A stretch of DNA of 46,058 nucleotides, from positions 1-46,058 of the forward strand of contig JAJPHF010000175.1 in assembly GCA_021325365.1 (NCBI GenBank). Reading direction: 5' to 3'. Positions 38,687 through 46,058 of the stretch are shown here, in pieces. The translations under genes and the position numbers were made by a program. The stretch comes from Pseudomonadota bacterium. Its GTDB lineage: Bacteria; Chloroflexota; UBA6077; JAJPHF01. Below the pieces are notes generated by a model. The model searched no databases. It worked only from the letters and a program-made list of their open reading frames with translations, and was not told where the DNA came from. Each line of letters starts with the position of its first letter. The first letter of the stretch is position 1.

Positions 38687-39208
38687 CCGAGTCGGTGCCC
38701 TTCTAGCCCGCGGCTTCCAGGCCGCCGGGTACGATCGGCACGGTGGTGCCGCCGCCGCCCTGGAGGCTGCGACAGTTGGGCAAGGCGCTGATCAGCACCT
38801 TCCTCGGAATCAGCGCGAATTGTTGCAAATGTGGCCACCAGCTCATTGATTGGGTTTCGGCCCAGTCTATCGCCCTCCCTATATTTAGCGCCTACGTACG
38901 TGCTGCGAACGCTGCCAGCGCATTGTGCTACGCCTCGGCGACTCTTTCGGCGCAATGCGATCTGTTACCGCCCCAGCAGCCCCTGTAACCGATCATTCTC
39001 GCAGATCGTTCCCGCTTGATGCTTGCCGCTGCGGCACGTCTCTGCTCTAAGACAATTCTATGTTACTTGCGCGAAGTTCGCGGTAACGCTCGCCATTCTC
39101 GTCCGTTTAGCTGGTTATCCTCGCCACACCCCACATAAGGGTGTAACAGAACGGCGGCGAGGACGGGATTCCGGCCCGCAGGCCGGATGGCTCGCGAGGA
39201 GGCGAGTG
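38687..39208. other. About 520-base intergenic region, partly lower in GC, without a recognised gene
   Basis: From about 38810 to 39150 the DNA is visibly less GC-rich than its surroundings. Short frames here (38743-38988, 38831-39019) look like chance. A 7-base hairpin (TCCGGCC/GGCCGGA, 39170-39187) lies in the leader just before the Shine-Dalgarno of the next gene. Confidence 0.5.
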
Positions 39209-40852
39209 ATGCGCACGCGACGGTCCACCGGTATCGTGCCGCTCGTAGTCGCCGTAAGTCTGCTCCTCTGGCCGCTCGGAGGGGGCGCCCCAGGCGTCGC
39301 CAACGCCGTCGGCGCCTCGCCCGACGCGCCGGCGTCCCTCCTGCACGCCGGGTCAACCAACGCCGTCCAGGGCCAGAACCTCACCACGCCGATCCCCGAC
39401 GCGGGCTTGCAGACGCTCACGGAGATCACCGTCCCCGGCTGGACCTCGGCGAACGCCACCACCGACATCCTGTCCTTTGACCCGGTGCGGCTCGTCATGT
39501 ACTTCCCGGACCGGGTGAACAACGCCGTGGACGCCATCGATACCGGCACGAACACGCTGCTCGGCATGATCCCCATGCCCCCCGACTGCGTCAACGTCAT
39601 GACGGCGCGTGGGCATGCTTGCCCTAGCGGCGTCCAGGTGGCCCCGGACCTCCGCAAGCTGCTGGTCACCGACCGGGGGAGTCGCATCTTCATCTTTGAT
39701 ATCAGCGGCACGCCCGTACCGCAGTCGATCCAGACCACCCTCACGCTCCCCAACGGCGCCAGTGGCGCCGACGAGCTGGACTACGATCCGCTCAACCACC
39801 GCGCCTACGTCAACAACGGCTCTGGCGCCTTCCCGCCCCCGGTCGGGCCGTTCGAGACCACGGTCGTGGACGTGGTGCGCAATGTCGTCCTCGGCGCGAT
39901 CCCGCAGGTCGCGGCCCTCGAGCAGCCGCGCTTCAACCCCGTGGACGGGTTCATCTACAACAACGTTAGCGGCCTGTCCCAGACGCAGCGCATCGATCCG
40001 GCGCGGGGACGCGTCGGGGAGGTCGTGGCGACCTTCGCCATCACGGCCTGCCCCAGCGGCGCGACCGGCATCGACATCGATCCCGTGAGCGACGTCGCGG
40101 TGCTGGCGTGCGGCGCGCCCGACCCGGTCCCGGTCTTGGACTTGACCACCGGGACGATCCGCCAGACCTTCCCACAGATCACCGGCGCCGACGGGATGTA
40201 CTTCAACAACAACACCCGGCGCTGGTATCAGGCGAACAACAGCAACACCAACCCGAACGCCGACACGTGTCCAGTCGATACCATCGACGCGGGCAACCTG
40301 GTGCCGGTGGTCGGCGTGTTCGGAGCCGCGAAGGGTGGCGGCCGCGCCGTCAGTTTGATCGGCGTCCAGTGCTCGGTCGCCAACGGTCACAGTCTCGGCG
40401 TAGACCCGATCCACAACAACGTCTACGTGCCGGGCAAGGCGTTCCCCGCGAACGGGGGGCCGCCGGGCGTGGCCGTGTTCCATGACCCGAGCCCCTCGGC
40501 CCAGCGGCCGGTGAACCGGGCCCAGGCCGACCTCCAACCCCTTTCCGGCCAGATCGTCCAGGGGCAGGTGACGTTCCAGAACCAGGGGCGGGTGGTCTCC
40601 GCCAGCGTGAAGTACATCTCGCGCGAGGCCCCTTCCGAGCTGGTCATCACGACGACGGTCGGCAATGAGGTGGTGCGCTGCGCCGATGCCGACCCCGGGC
40701 GCGAGCGCGACGAGGGCCGCAACGAGCTGGCGATCTGCCAGGGTCACATCATCGGGGCGCCGCTGATTCGCGGCGTGGTGCTGTTCGGGGTCGCCGGCAA
40801 GCTCTTCGCGAGCGGGACCATCCACCGCGGCGCCGGCGAGCCGGACGACTAG
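39209..40852 (+). CDS. Large exported beta-propeller protein (YncE/SMP-30-like)
   Basis: 547 residues from ATG 39209, with GAGGAGG 6 bases upstream; the frame is open from 39023 but that part has no signal. Signal peptide about 1-33 (STGIVPLVVAVSLLLWPLGG...ANA). Repeats typical of a seven-bladed propeller: LSFDPVRLVMYFPDRVNNAVDAIDTGTNTLLGMIP, VAPDLRKLLVTDRGSRIFIFD, LDYDPLNHRAYVNNGSGAF, PRFNPVDGFIYNNVSG, GIDIDPVSDVAVLACG, LGVDPIHNNVYVPGKAFP. Eight or more Cys occur. A 90-residue C-terminal beta domain (SGQIVQGQVTFQNQGRVV...) ends the protein. It is a surface or secreted binding protein of unknown ligand. Confidence 0.82.
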   Translation: MRTRRSTGIVPLVVAVSLLLWPLGGGAPGVANAVGASPDAPASLLHAGSTNAVQGQNLTTPIPDAGLQTLTEITVPGWTSANATTDILSFDPVRLVMYFPDRVNNAVDAIDTGTNTLLGMIPMPPDCVNVMTARGHACPSGVQVAPDLRKLLVTDRGSRIFIFDISGTPVPQSIQTTLTLPNGASGADELDYDPLNHRAYVNNGSGAFPPPVGPFETTVVDVVRNVVLGAIPQVAALEQPRFNPVDGFIYNNVSGLSQTQRIDPARGRVGEVVATFAITACPSGATGIDIDPVSDVAVLACGAPDPVPVLDLTTGTIRQTFPQITGADGMYFNNNTRRWYQANNSNTNPNADTCPVDTIDAGNLVPVVGVFGAAKGGGRAVSLIGVQCSVANGHSLGVDPIHNNVYVPGKAFPANGGPPGVAVFHDPSPSAQRPVNRAQADLQPLSGQIVQGQVTFQNQGRVVSASVKYISREAPSELVITTTVGNEVVRCADADPGRERDEGRNELAICQGHIIGAPLIRGVVLFGVAGKLFASGTIHRGAGEPDD

Positions 40853-40861
40853 GGACCGGCC

Positions 40862-40906
40862 GGGGAGGGCGCGGGGCACGCTTGCAACGACGCCCGCGCC
40901 CTCCCC
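40862..40906 (+). terminator. Strong GC hairpin after the YncE-like gene
   Basis: GGGGAGGGCGCGGG (40862-40875) pairs perfectly with CCCGCGCCCTCCCC (40893-40906), 17-base loop, 10 bases after the stop codon and between convergent genes. No T-run. Confidence 0.6.
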
Positions 40907-41110
40907 CACCGTAGCGTCGCCGGCCGGTGGATGACGAGGATCGCCCTCTTACGGCGTACGGACGGACGGGACGCGTGACCCGCCGCGCCGGCTGGGCGGG
41001 CCGCCCGGCCGGCGGCCGACCTTGCCGCTGCAGGCCGCTAGGTGCGCGCTGGCACCGCCGTCCTATAGGTCTGTTCCCGCCCAACCCACACTCTGGCCCG
41101 AGCCGGAGGC

Positions 41111-44100
41111 TTAGAAGGCGCTCGGCCCGCCGCCGGCCAGCGTTGGCCAGTCGCCGCAGCGGTCCACGACCGTGAACGAGGCCGTCGTCGCCTGCCCGGC
41201 CGTCGCGCGCCGCACCGTGAACGTCGTCTGCGGCACGCCCGGCGGCGGCAGCGTCACCGTGAAGGCGCCGCTGCGGCCCGTCTGCCCGCCCACATCGATC
41301 AGCTCGTTGCTGGAGGGCCGCGGGTCGCCGAAGCGCAGCGCCAGCAGCAGGTTGTTCGCGCCGCTCGCCGTCACCGTGACCTGCAGGCTGCCCGGCGCGC
41401 CTGGCGCGGTCGTGACGGCCACGCTGGGGCGCGGCGTGCAGCTCACCGGCAGCAGCGTGGCTGTGGCGGTCGGCGTCGCGGTCGCCGTGGCCGTCGCCGT
41501 GGCGGTCGCCGTCGCGGTGCCGGTCGCCGTCGCGGTCGCCGTGACCGTCGGCGTGGCCGTCGGCCCCAGCGTCGGCGTGGGCGTGGCGTCGTTCAGCTTG
41601 CTCAGGAAGGCGTCCAGCCCCCCCGCGCTCCCCGGCTGCCAGGGATTCCGCAGCGGAAAGTCCGTCGCCTGCGTGAAGCCCGCCACGTAAGCGTTGCCGC
41701 TGCCGTCCACGGCGATGCCCAGCCCCGCCTCGTCCACCTGCGCGCCGGCGCTGCTGCTGCCGCCCAGATAGGTCGAGTACACCAGCCCGTTCCCCGTCGC
41801 GTTCAGCTTCGTCACGAACACGTCCGAGCCCTGCCCGCTCGTCAGCGTCGCCTGCAGCGGGTCCTGCGTGGGGAAGTTGCTGGCCCGCGTGTAACCCGTC
41901 ACGTACGCGCTGCCCGTCCCATCCACGGCCACGCCCTGCGCCGCCGTCTCGCCCAGCCCGCCGAGCAGCGCCGAGTACACGAGCGGTCCACTCGGCCCGA
42001 GTTTGGTGACGAACGCGAAGTCGCCGCAACAGTAGCCAAAGACCGCCGTCCGCGGAAACTGCGTCGAGAGCGCGCGGCCGGCCACGTAGGCGTTCCCGGC
42101 GCCGTCCACCGCAATCGCCCGGCCAACGTCCAGGTCGTCGCCGCCCAGGTAGGTCGAGTACACGTAGCCGTTCCCCAGAGCATTCAGCTTCGTCACGAAC
42201 ACGTCCGGGCACGGCGCGCTGAAGCCATTGCTGCCGCAGCGCGCGCGGAAGCCCCCGCCGTAGCTCTGCACGGCGTTCAGCGTCGGGAAGTTCGCGGAGT
42301 ACGTCTCGCCCGTCACGTAGGCGTTCCCCGCGGCGTCCACGGCAACGGCCCGGCCCCGATCGACGTCCCCCCCGCCCAGGTATGTCGAGTACACCAGCGC
42401 CGAGCCTTGCGCGTTCAACTTCGTCAAGAACGCGTCGTTCAGCCCCGCCGGCGACGACTGCACCCCGCCCACGACCGGAAAGTTGGTCGACAGCGTCTCG
42501 CCCGTAACGTAGGCGTTGCCCCCGCTGTCGACCGCGATGCCGTAGGCCACGTCGCCGCCGTTGCCGCCCAGGAAGGTCGAGTAGGTCAGCGCCCCGCCCG
42601 GGCTGAGCTTCGCCACGAACGCGTCGAGCGGCGGGCTAGTCGGCTCCGTGCTGATCGTGCGGGCGTAGGCGCCCGCCGTGGTAGGGAAGTTCGCCGAGCG
42701 CGTGTACCCCGCGACGTAGGCGTTCCCGCTCGCGTCCACCGCGATGCCGAAGGCCTCGTCGTCGTTGCTACCGCCCAGGTACGTCGAGTACGCCACGCTG
42801 CCGAACGCGCTGAACTTCGTCACGAACGCGTCGAAGGAGCCACCGCCGTAGGCGCTCTGGCTGGCGCTCAGCGCCGGGAAGTTCGTCGAGGCCGTCGAGC
42901 CAGCGACGTAGGCGTTGCCCGCGCCGTCCACGCCGACGCCAAAGGCCACGTCGGCGCCACTGCCGCCCAGGTACGTCGAGTACACCAGCACCGGGTCGAT
43001 CACTAGCGGCCGGCCCCGATCGTACTCCCCGACCACGAGCCCCACCGCGGGCAGCATTCCCCCCGCCGCCCCCGCCATCCGGTCCGTACGCTGCGCGCCG
43101 TCCTCGTCTGTAGGACCGCTGCTTGCCACGCCCTGCCCGGTCGCCCGCTCGGCCGGTATCGCGGCGCTGCCTGGTGTCCCCCGCTCGGTCATCCCCTCGG
43201 CCGGTGCCGCGGCGCTTGCCGCCTCTGCTACCTCGTCTGCCACCCCCCAGCGCACGACATAATCACCCGCGACTTCTCGCCGGGCACCGTCGATCTCCTG
43301 GTAGATCCGGGGCTTGCGCTGCCGCAGCTCCCCGCCGCCCACCTCCAGCACCAGGTCGCCGTCCGCATCCACCGCCACGCGGTCCGCCCCCGCGAAGCGC
43401 AGCCGAATCCCGCCCGGATCGGCCCCCGGCGCCACCACGAAGTCGTACTCCAGCTGCCCCTCGCGGCCGTAGTAGACCAGGTCCACACCGTCGTATACAT
43501 CGTGGTAGCGCACCCGTGCGTAAGTCGGGAGGTTCGTGCGCCAGCGCGCGGGATCGCTGCCCAGATAGTAGTGGGCGACGCCCGGCAGCGGCTCCTCGCC
43601 CGTGCTCGCCGGCGCCGCGTTCGCGCCAACCAGCTGCATCCGCAGCGCGGTCGCGGCCGGCGCCTTCTCCCCGTCGGCGCCACCCGCCGCGAGCGACACC
43701 CGGCGGCCGTCCGGCAAGACAACCGCCGCTCCCGCAGCGGCCGCCGGCGCCCCCAGGCCGCTGTCCGCCACGGGAGCCGCAGCGGCGACACCGCCCTTCC
43801 CGTCCGGACCGGTGTCCGGCGCACCGGTCGCCACGACGGCAGGGGCAACGCCGACCGTCGCGCCCCGGCCACCATCCGCGGCCGTCGTGCCCGCGCCGCC
43901 ATCCGTCACGGCGGCAGTCGCGGCAGCCGCCGTCGCGCCCGCGCCGGTATCGACCGCCCCGGCCGCCGCGACGGCGCCATCCCCCCCGGCGCCCGCCCGC
44001 AACCCCAGGACCGCCTCGCTCGCACCCAGCAACAGCGAGTAGCCCGCGCCGCGCGCCACGAACCGCGTGGCCGCGTCGGCCTGGCCCAGGTTCGGCTCGA

Positions 44101-44392
44101 AGCGCAGCGGCAACCCGTCATAAACGCGCCGCATGCTCGCCGCCGCCGCCTGCGCCCCCGCCGCCCCTGCCGCCAGCCCCTCGCCCGCCGGCGCCATTCC
44201 CAGCGTCCGCACGCCCGCCGCCGGCGCCGCCCGCGCCACCTGCGCGCCCGCCGCCGGCCCCGCCGGTGCGCCGGCCGCCGCCTCGCTCGTCGGTCCCGGC
44301 AGCCCGTTCGCCCCCGCCAGCACCAGCGCCACCAGCGCCGCGATCGCCCCCGCCCGCCGCCGGCCGCCGCGCCCCAGGCCCCCACCCGCCAT
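41111..44392 (-). CDS. Very large exported SBBP-repeat beta-propeller protein
   Basis: 1093 residues from ATG 44392 (GGGGAGGG upstream); the frame extends to 44770 without homology. Signal peptide about 1-38 (RRAGAIAALVALVLAGANGLPG). Next the domain found before SBBP repeats: LPLRFEPNLGQADAATRFVARGAGYSLLL, THxTYARVRYHDVYDGVDLVYYG-like block, LEYDFVVAPGADPGGIRLRF. It is interrupted by an Ala/Gly/Asp low-complexity insertion (about 43690-44000). Then eight or so SBBP repeats of the VYSTYLGGSGxDxAxGIAVDxxGNAYVxGxTxSxNFP type (41600-43000). A Thr-Pro/Thr-Ala linker (41440-41590) and a 120-residue C-terminal beta domain (SLQVTVTASGANNLLLALRFGDPRPS) follow. Likely a cell-surface protein; no enzyme motif is seen. 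Confidence 0.9.
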   Translation of the reverse strand: MAGGGLGRGGRRRAGAIAALVALVLAGANGLPGPTSEAAAGAPAGPAAGAQVARAAPAAGVRTLGMAPAGEGLAAGAAGAQAAAASMRRVYDGLPLRFEPNLGQADAATRFVARGAGYSLLLGASEAVLGLRAGAGGDGAVAAAGAVDTGAGATAAAATAAVTDGGAGTTAADGGRGATVGVAPAVVATGAPDTGPDGKGGVAAAAPVADSGLGAPAAAAGAAVVLPDGRRVSLAAGGADGEKAPAATALRMQLVGANAAPASTGEEPLPGVAHYYLGSDPARWRTNLPTYARVRYHDVYDGVDLVYYGREGQLEYDFVVAPGADPGGIRLRFAGADRVAVDADGDLVLEVGGGELRQRKPRIYQEIDGARREVAGDYVVRWGVADEVAEAASAAAPAEGMTERGTPGSAAIPAERATGQGVASSGPTDEDGAQRTDRMAGAAGGMLPAVGLVVGEYDRGRPLVIDPVLVYSTYLGGSGADVAFGVGVDGAGNAYVAGSTASTNFPALSASQSAYGGGSFDAFVTKFSAFGSVAYSTYLGGSNDDEAFGIAVDASGNAYVAGYTRSANFPTTAGAYARTISTEPTSPPLDAFVAKLSPGGALTYSTFLGGNGGDVAYGIAVDSGGNAYVTGETLSTNFPVVGGVQSSPAGLNDAFLTKLNAQGSALVYSTYLGGGDVDRGRAVAVDAAGNAYVTGETYSANFPTLNAVQSYGGGFRARCGSNGFSAPCPDVFVTKLNALGNGYVYSTYLGGDDLDVGRAIAVDGAGNAYVAGRALSTQFPRTAVFGYCCGDFAFVTKLGPSGPLVYSALLGGLGETAAQGVAVDGTGSAYVTGYTRASNFPTQDPLQATLTSGQGSDVFVTKLNATGNGLVYSTYLGGSSSAGAQVDEAGLGIAVDGSGNAYVAGFTQATDFPLRNPWQPGSAGGLDAFLSKLNDATPTPTLGPTATPTVTATATATGTATATATATATATATPTATATLLPVSCTPRPSVAVTTAPGAPGSLQVTVTASGANNLLLALRFGDPRPSSNELIDVGGQTGRSGAFTVTLPPPGVPQTTFTVRRATAGQATTASFTVVDRCGDWPTLAGGGPSAF
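41465..41575. repeat. Short tandem repeat coding for a Thr-Ala/Thr-Pro linker
   Basis: On the plus strand the unit GTCGCCGTGGCC/GTCGCCGTCGCG varies in near-hexamer steps. Its minus-strand translation is a Thr-Ala run inside the SBBP protein. Such tracts can vary in length. Confidence 0.75.
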
Positions 44393-44678
44393 CGTCGCCC
44401 TCCCCAGCGCGCGGCCTCTACCTCCCGGGAATCGATGGGCCGCGTTGCGCGGCCCCATCATACACAGTTCGCGCGGCTCGTGGGCAACGGGCACGCGGCG
44501 GGGAATCGGCCTCCTCTCCGTCCAGACCGTCGAAACCGTCAACGAATCCGCCCGGCACCGCCAGCGCCCCCGCGACATCTTCAGCGCAAGCCGCGCCCCC
44601 AACTGGCGCAACCGCCTCACACCTCGACGCTGGCCAGTCGCAGCATGGAAACCGCCCTCGAATGGGGGTGGACGGGGC

Positions 44679-45092
44679 TTACGGCTCCTGCCGCGTGATG
44701 CCGGGGATGCGATCAAAGTCGCGATCGAAGCTGTAAACGCTGGGAGCTCTCGTGCGCTCAACATGGGCAACGATCAGCGCGTCGGGGAAATCGAGGTTTG
44801 TGGAGCCATAGAGGCTGAGCGCTCGAATATACAGGCGTTTGCTCGGCAGCTTCACGCCTTTCAGACGGACGAATCGGGTCAGATATGCCGCGATGTCCTG
44901 TCGCGGCAAGTTGTACAGCGCCCAGGACGACAGCACTTGCACCGCTTCAACAAAGACCGCTTCACAAGTCGTGGCAGTCGCGGTGCCCAGTTCGAACTGG
45001 TCCATCAGGAGCGCGGCGCGCTGGCCTTGCTGGGGCTCATCGCGGGTGATGTAGCGGATGAGCACGTTCGTGTCGACGTAAGGCGGCGTCAA
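44679..45092 (-). CDS. PIN-domain toxin (VapC family)
   Basis: 137 residues from ATG 45092. PIN-domain acids: Asp7 in YVDTNVLIRYIT, Glu44 in TCEAVFVEAVQVL, Asp101/Asp105-type residues in STNLDFPDALIVAHVE, and SFDRDFDRIPGI at the end. Such toxins are Mg-dependent RNases, often cutting tRNA or rRNA. Its start overlaps the end of the AbrB-type antitoxin gene by 4 bases. The C-terminal part is read toward the start of the SBBP gene. Confidence 0.9.
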   Translation of the reverse strand: MTPPYVDTNVLIRYITRDEPQQGQRAALLMDQFELGTATATTCEAVFVEAVQVLSSWALYNLPRQDIAAYLTRFVRLKGVKLPSKRLYIRALSLYGSTNLDFPDALIVAHVERTRAPSVYSFDRDFDRIPGITRQEP

Positions 45093-45361
45093 GGCCGATC
45101 AAGTCCCTCGGTCGCTGCCCGCCCCGCGTGCTCCTCAGCGGCAATCTCCGTGATCTCCGCCCAGGTCCGCGCCGGGGTGAGCGCCGGCACCGACTGGTAG
45201 AAGTCCCGGATCGAGGTCCGCGTGGGCCGCAGCTTCACCGCGTCGCCCTCAACGGCCACCGTCACCGTGTCTCCCTCCTTGATCCCGAGACTCCGTCGAA
45301 TGGCCGCTGGAATGGTCACCTGTCCTTTCCGAGTGACCACGGTCACCATCTCCGCTGCCAT
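45089..45361 (-). CDS. AbrB/SpoVT-type antitoxin (VapB-like)
   Basis: 90 residues from ATG 45361 with GGAGGA about 7 bases upstream (GTG 45364 also possible). The swapped-hairpin AbrB DNA-binding domain is at 6-47: VTVVTRKGQVTIPAAIRRSLGIKEGDTVTVAVEGDAVKLRP. The rest (TSIRDFYQSVPALTPARTWAEITEIAAEEHAGRA) is the toxin-binding tail common in antitoxins of PIN toxins. It likely represses its own operon with the toxin at 44679-45092. Confidence 0.9.
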   Translation of the reverse strand: MAAEMVTVVTRKGQVTIPAAIRRSLGIKEGDTVTVAVEGDAVKLRPTRTSIRDFYQSVPALTPARTWAEITEIAAEEHAGRAATEGLDRP

Positions 45362-45485
45362 CACCCGTCCTCCGACACGCCACTACACCCGGTCTTAGTG
45401 TACGACACCCGCTCGGGAGCCGTCCGGCCGGGGCTGCCATCCGACCGCGCCTGCCGCCTTCGCCGCCGCGTGCCAACGAAGGTAA

Positions 45486-45510
45486 GGCAGGGGCTCGTCC
45501 CCTGCCGCCC
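45486..45510 (+). repeat. CTCGT-centred palindromic repeat, copy 3
   Basis: GGCAGGGG-CTCGT-CCCCTGCC plus GCCC, identical over 25 bases to copy 1 (25936-25960, minus strand). Confidence 0.75.
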
Positions 45511-45601
45511 GACCGGGCCGGTTGCGGTCCCCTACTCCGGCGAGCACGAGGCGGCCCGGCCGGCGTTGCTGCTGTCCTCCATCATGGCAAAGGCGAGGTA
45601 G

Positions 45602-45626
45602 GGCGGGGACTCGTCCCCCGCCGCCC
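45602..45626 (+). repeat. CTCGT-centred palindromic repeat, copy 4
   Basis: GGCGGGGA-CTCGT-CCCCCGCC plus GCCC; it differs from copy 3 at three positions, two of them a paired change that keeps the stem. It lies 116 bases from copy 3 in the same direction. Confidence 0.7.
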
Positions 45627-45671
45627 GGCCGTCGCCATCAGGATCAAGCATCCTGAAAACCGCGCCAGGGA

Positions 45672-45692
45672 GGGGGCCTGGGACTCTCCCCC
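45672..45692 (+). repeat. G/C-run element related to 4850-4870
   Basis: GGGGGCCTGGG followed after four bases by TCCCCC, as at 4850-4870. Confidence 0.45.
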
Positions 45693-46058
45693 GGACCCCG
45701 CGCCCCCCGAAATCGCCTATATCAGTAGACGCCCCATCATCCACACCGGAGGTGCCCCGCCGAACAGCCAGCCAGGTTTCCTCGCCCGAGCCACCCGAGC
45801 GGGGCCACCGGCCCTCCCCCCTTCCCTTTCGGCTGCGACGCGGAATACCGCCAGCGCCGCTGGGCGGGGGGTCAGGTCTCGGCCGTCCCAGGCGCGGCCG
45901 CCCGCTCCCACCCGTCGCGGCCCTCCCAGATGCCGGGCCCCTGCCCAGGTGCAGGCCGGCCCCATCGCTCCGCCCGGCCGCGACTATGTCCCGGCACCAA
46001 GGAAGCGCCTGCTCCGCGCACCGCCCGGCGGCCTGACGTCCCCGCCGGGACCACCCGG

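Larger units (their letters stand above)
45362..46058. other. 697-base right end with palindromic repeats and no convincing gene
   Basis: Two CTCGT-centred repeats and a G/C-run element (45661-45713) lie here. Frames at 45717-45965 and 45752-46036 have no start signal and show only Pro/Arg/Ala composition; I call no gene. Confidence 0.55.

Noticed and set aside
38743..39019. Short frames in the lower-GC gap before the YncE-like gene
   Set aside because: No start signals, no membrane or domain pattern, and several overlapping frames are equally open.
29358..39147. GTGTAA(C/G) elements before the sigma factor (29358), the exported isochorismatase-like gene (35186) and the YncE-like gene (39141) as a common ECF promoter
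   Set aside because: The following -10 regions do not agree and a 7-mer is too short to be convincing.
39023..39208. N-terminal extension of the YncE-like protein
   Set aside because: A strong Shine-Dalgarno and signal peptide start at ATG 39209; the extension crosses a leader hairpin and has no homology.
45717..46036. Possible genes at the right end
   Set aside because: Both strands are open only because of GC bias; translations are Pro/Arg/Gly-rich without start signals.

Overview
This is a very GC-rich, gene-dense bacterial segment with many GTG starts. It looks like a chromosomal piece from an uncultured Chloroflexota-type (or similar high-GC, Gram-positive-like) soil bacterium. That assignment is an inference from gene content (DUF2270 protein, CtpC-like ATPase, CopC-CopD fusions, SBBP-repeat exported protein, MmgE/PrpD, NitT/TauT-type binding lipoproteins); there is no rRNA or other marker gene. 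I see no tRNA, rRNA, CRISPR array, transposase or phage gene.

Layout. 1-4000: end of a substrate-binding protein gene, a stand-alone LuxR-type HTH protein, a gamma-glutamyltransferase, a RelE/ParE-type toxin-antitoxin pair and a truncated second binding-protein gene. 4000-7440: DUF2270 membrane protein, MmgE/PrpD protein and a Tat-exported M28/glutaminyl-cyclase-like protein. 7700-11600: a metal module with a CtpC-like P-type ATPase, a small PacL-like membrane protein, an XRE regulator and a Fur/Zur-type regulator. 11900-13000: a TolB-like propeller protein.

13000-19750 is a copper cluster and the most distinctive part. Two large CopC-CopD-YtkA fusion proteins flank a His-rich small protein, a Met-rich CopC-domain protein and an unrecognised exported protein that starts with His after its signal peptide. 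The second fusion also carries a C-terminal c-type cytochrome. A KdpE-like response regulator and a receiver-kinase hybrid follow, convergent with the cluster.

21900-29200: catabolic and energy genes (amidohydrolase, isochorismatase-fold protein, zinc alcohol dehydrogenase, cytochrome c lipoprotein, 2-oxoacid dehydrogenase E2 and E1-alpha without E1-beta). 29400-33160: ECF sigma factor, its anti-sigma factor and a two-gene ABC transporter, tightly packed. 33300-38600: stress-type protein, fumarylacetoacetate hydrolase family enzyme, an exported isochorismatase-fold protein, a multicopper oxidase and a binding lipoprotein. 39200-46058: two large exported beta-propeller proteins, a VapBC-type pair and a 697-base right end without a convincing gene.

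Intergenic spaces are full of palindromic repeats. One family, with a CTCGT centre, has four copies. Another (CCCTCTCCC-type arms) lies both between genes and in frame inside the anti-sigma factor. A set of long GC-rich hairpins sits in the gaps of the copper cluster. Most same-strand neighbours have clear Shine-Dalgarno sequences (GGAGG-type), which were used to choose starts.
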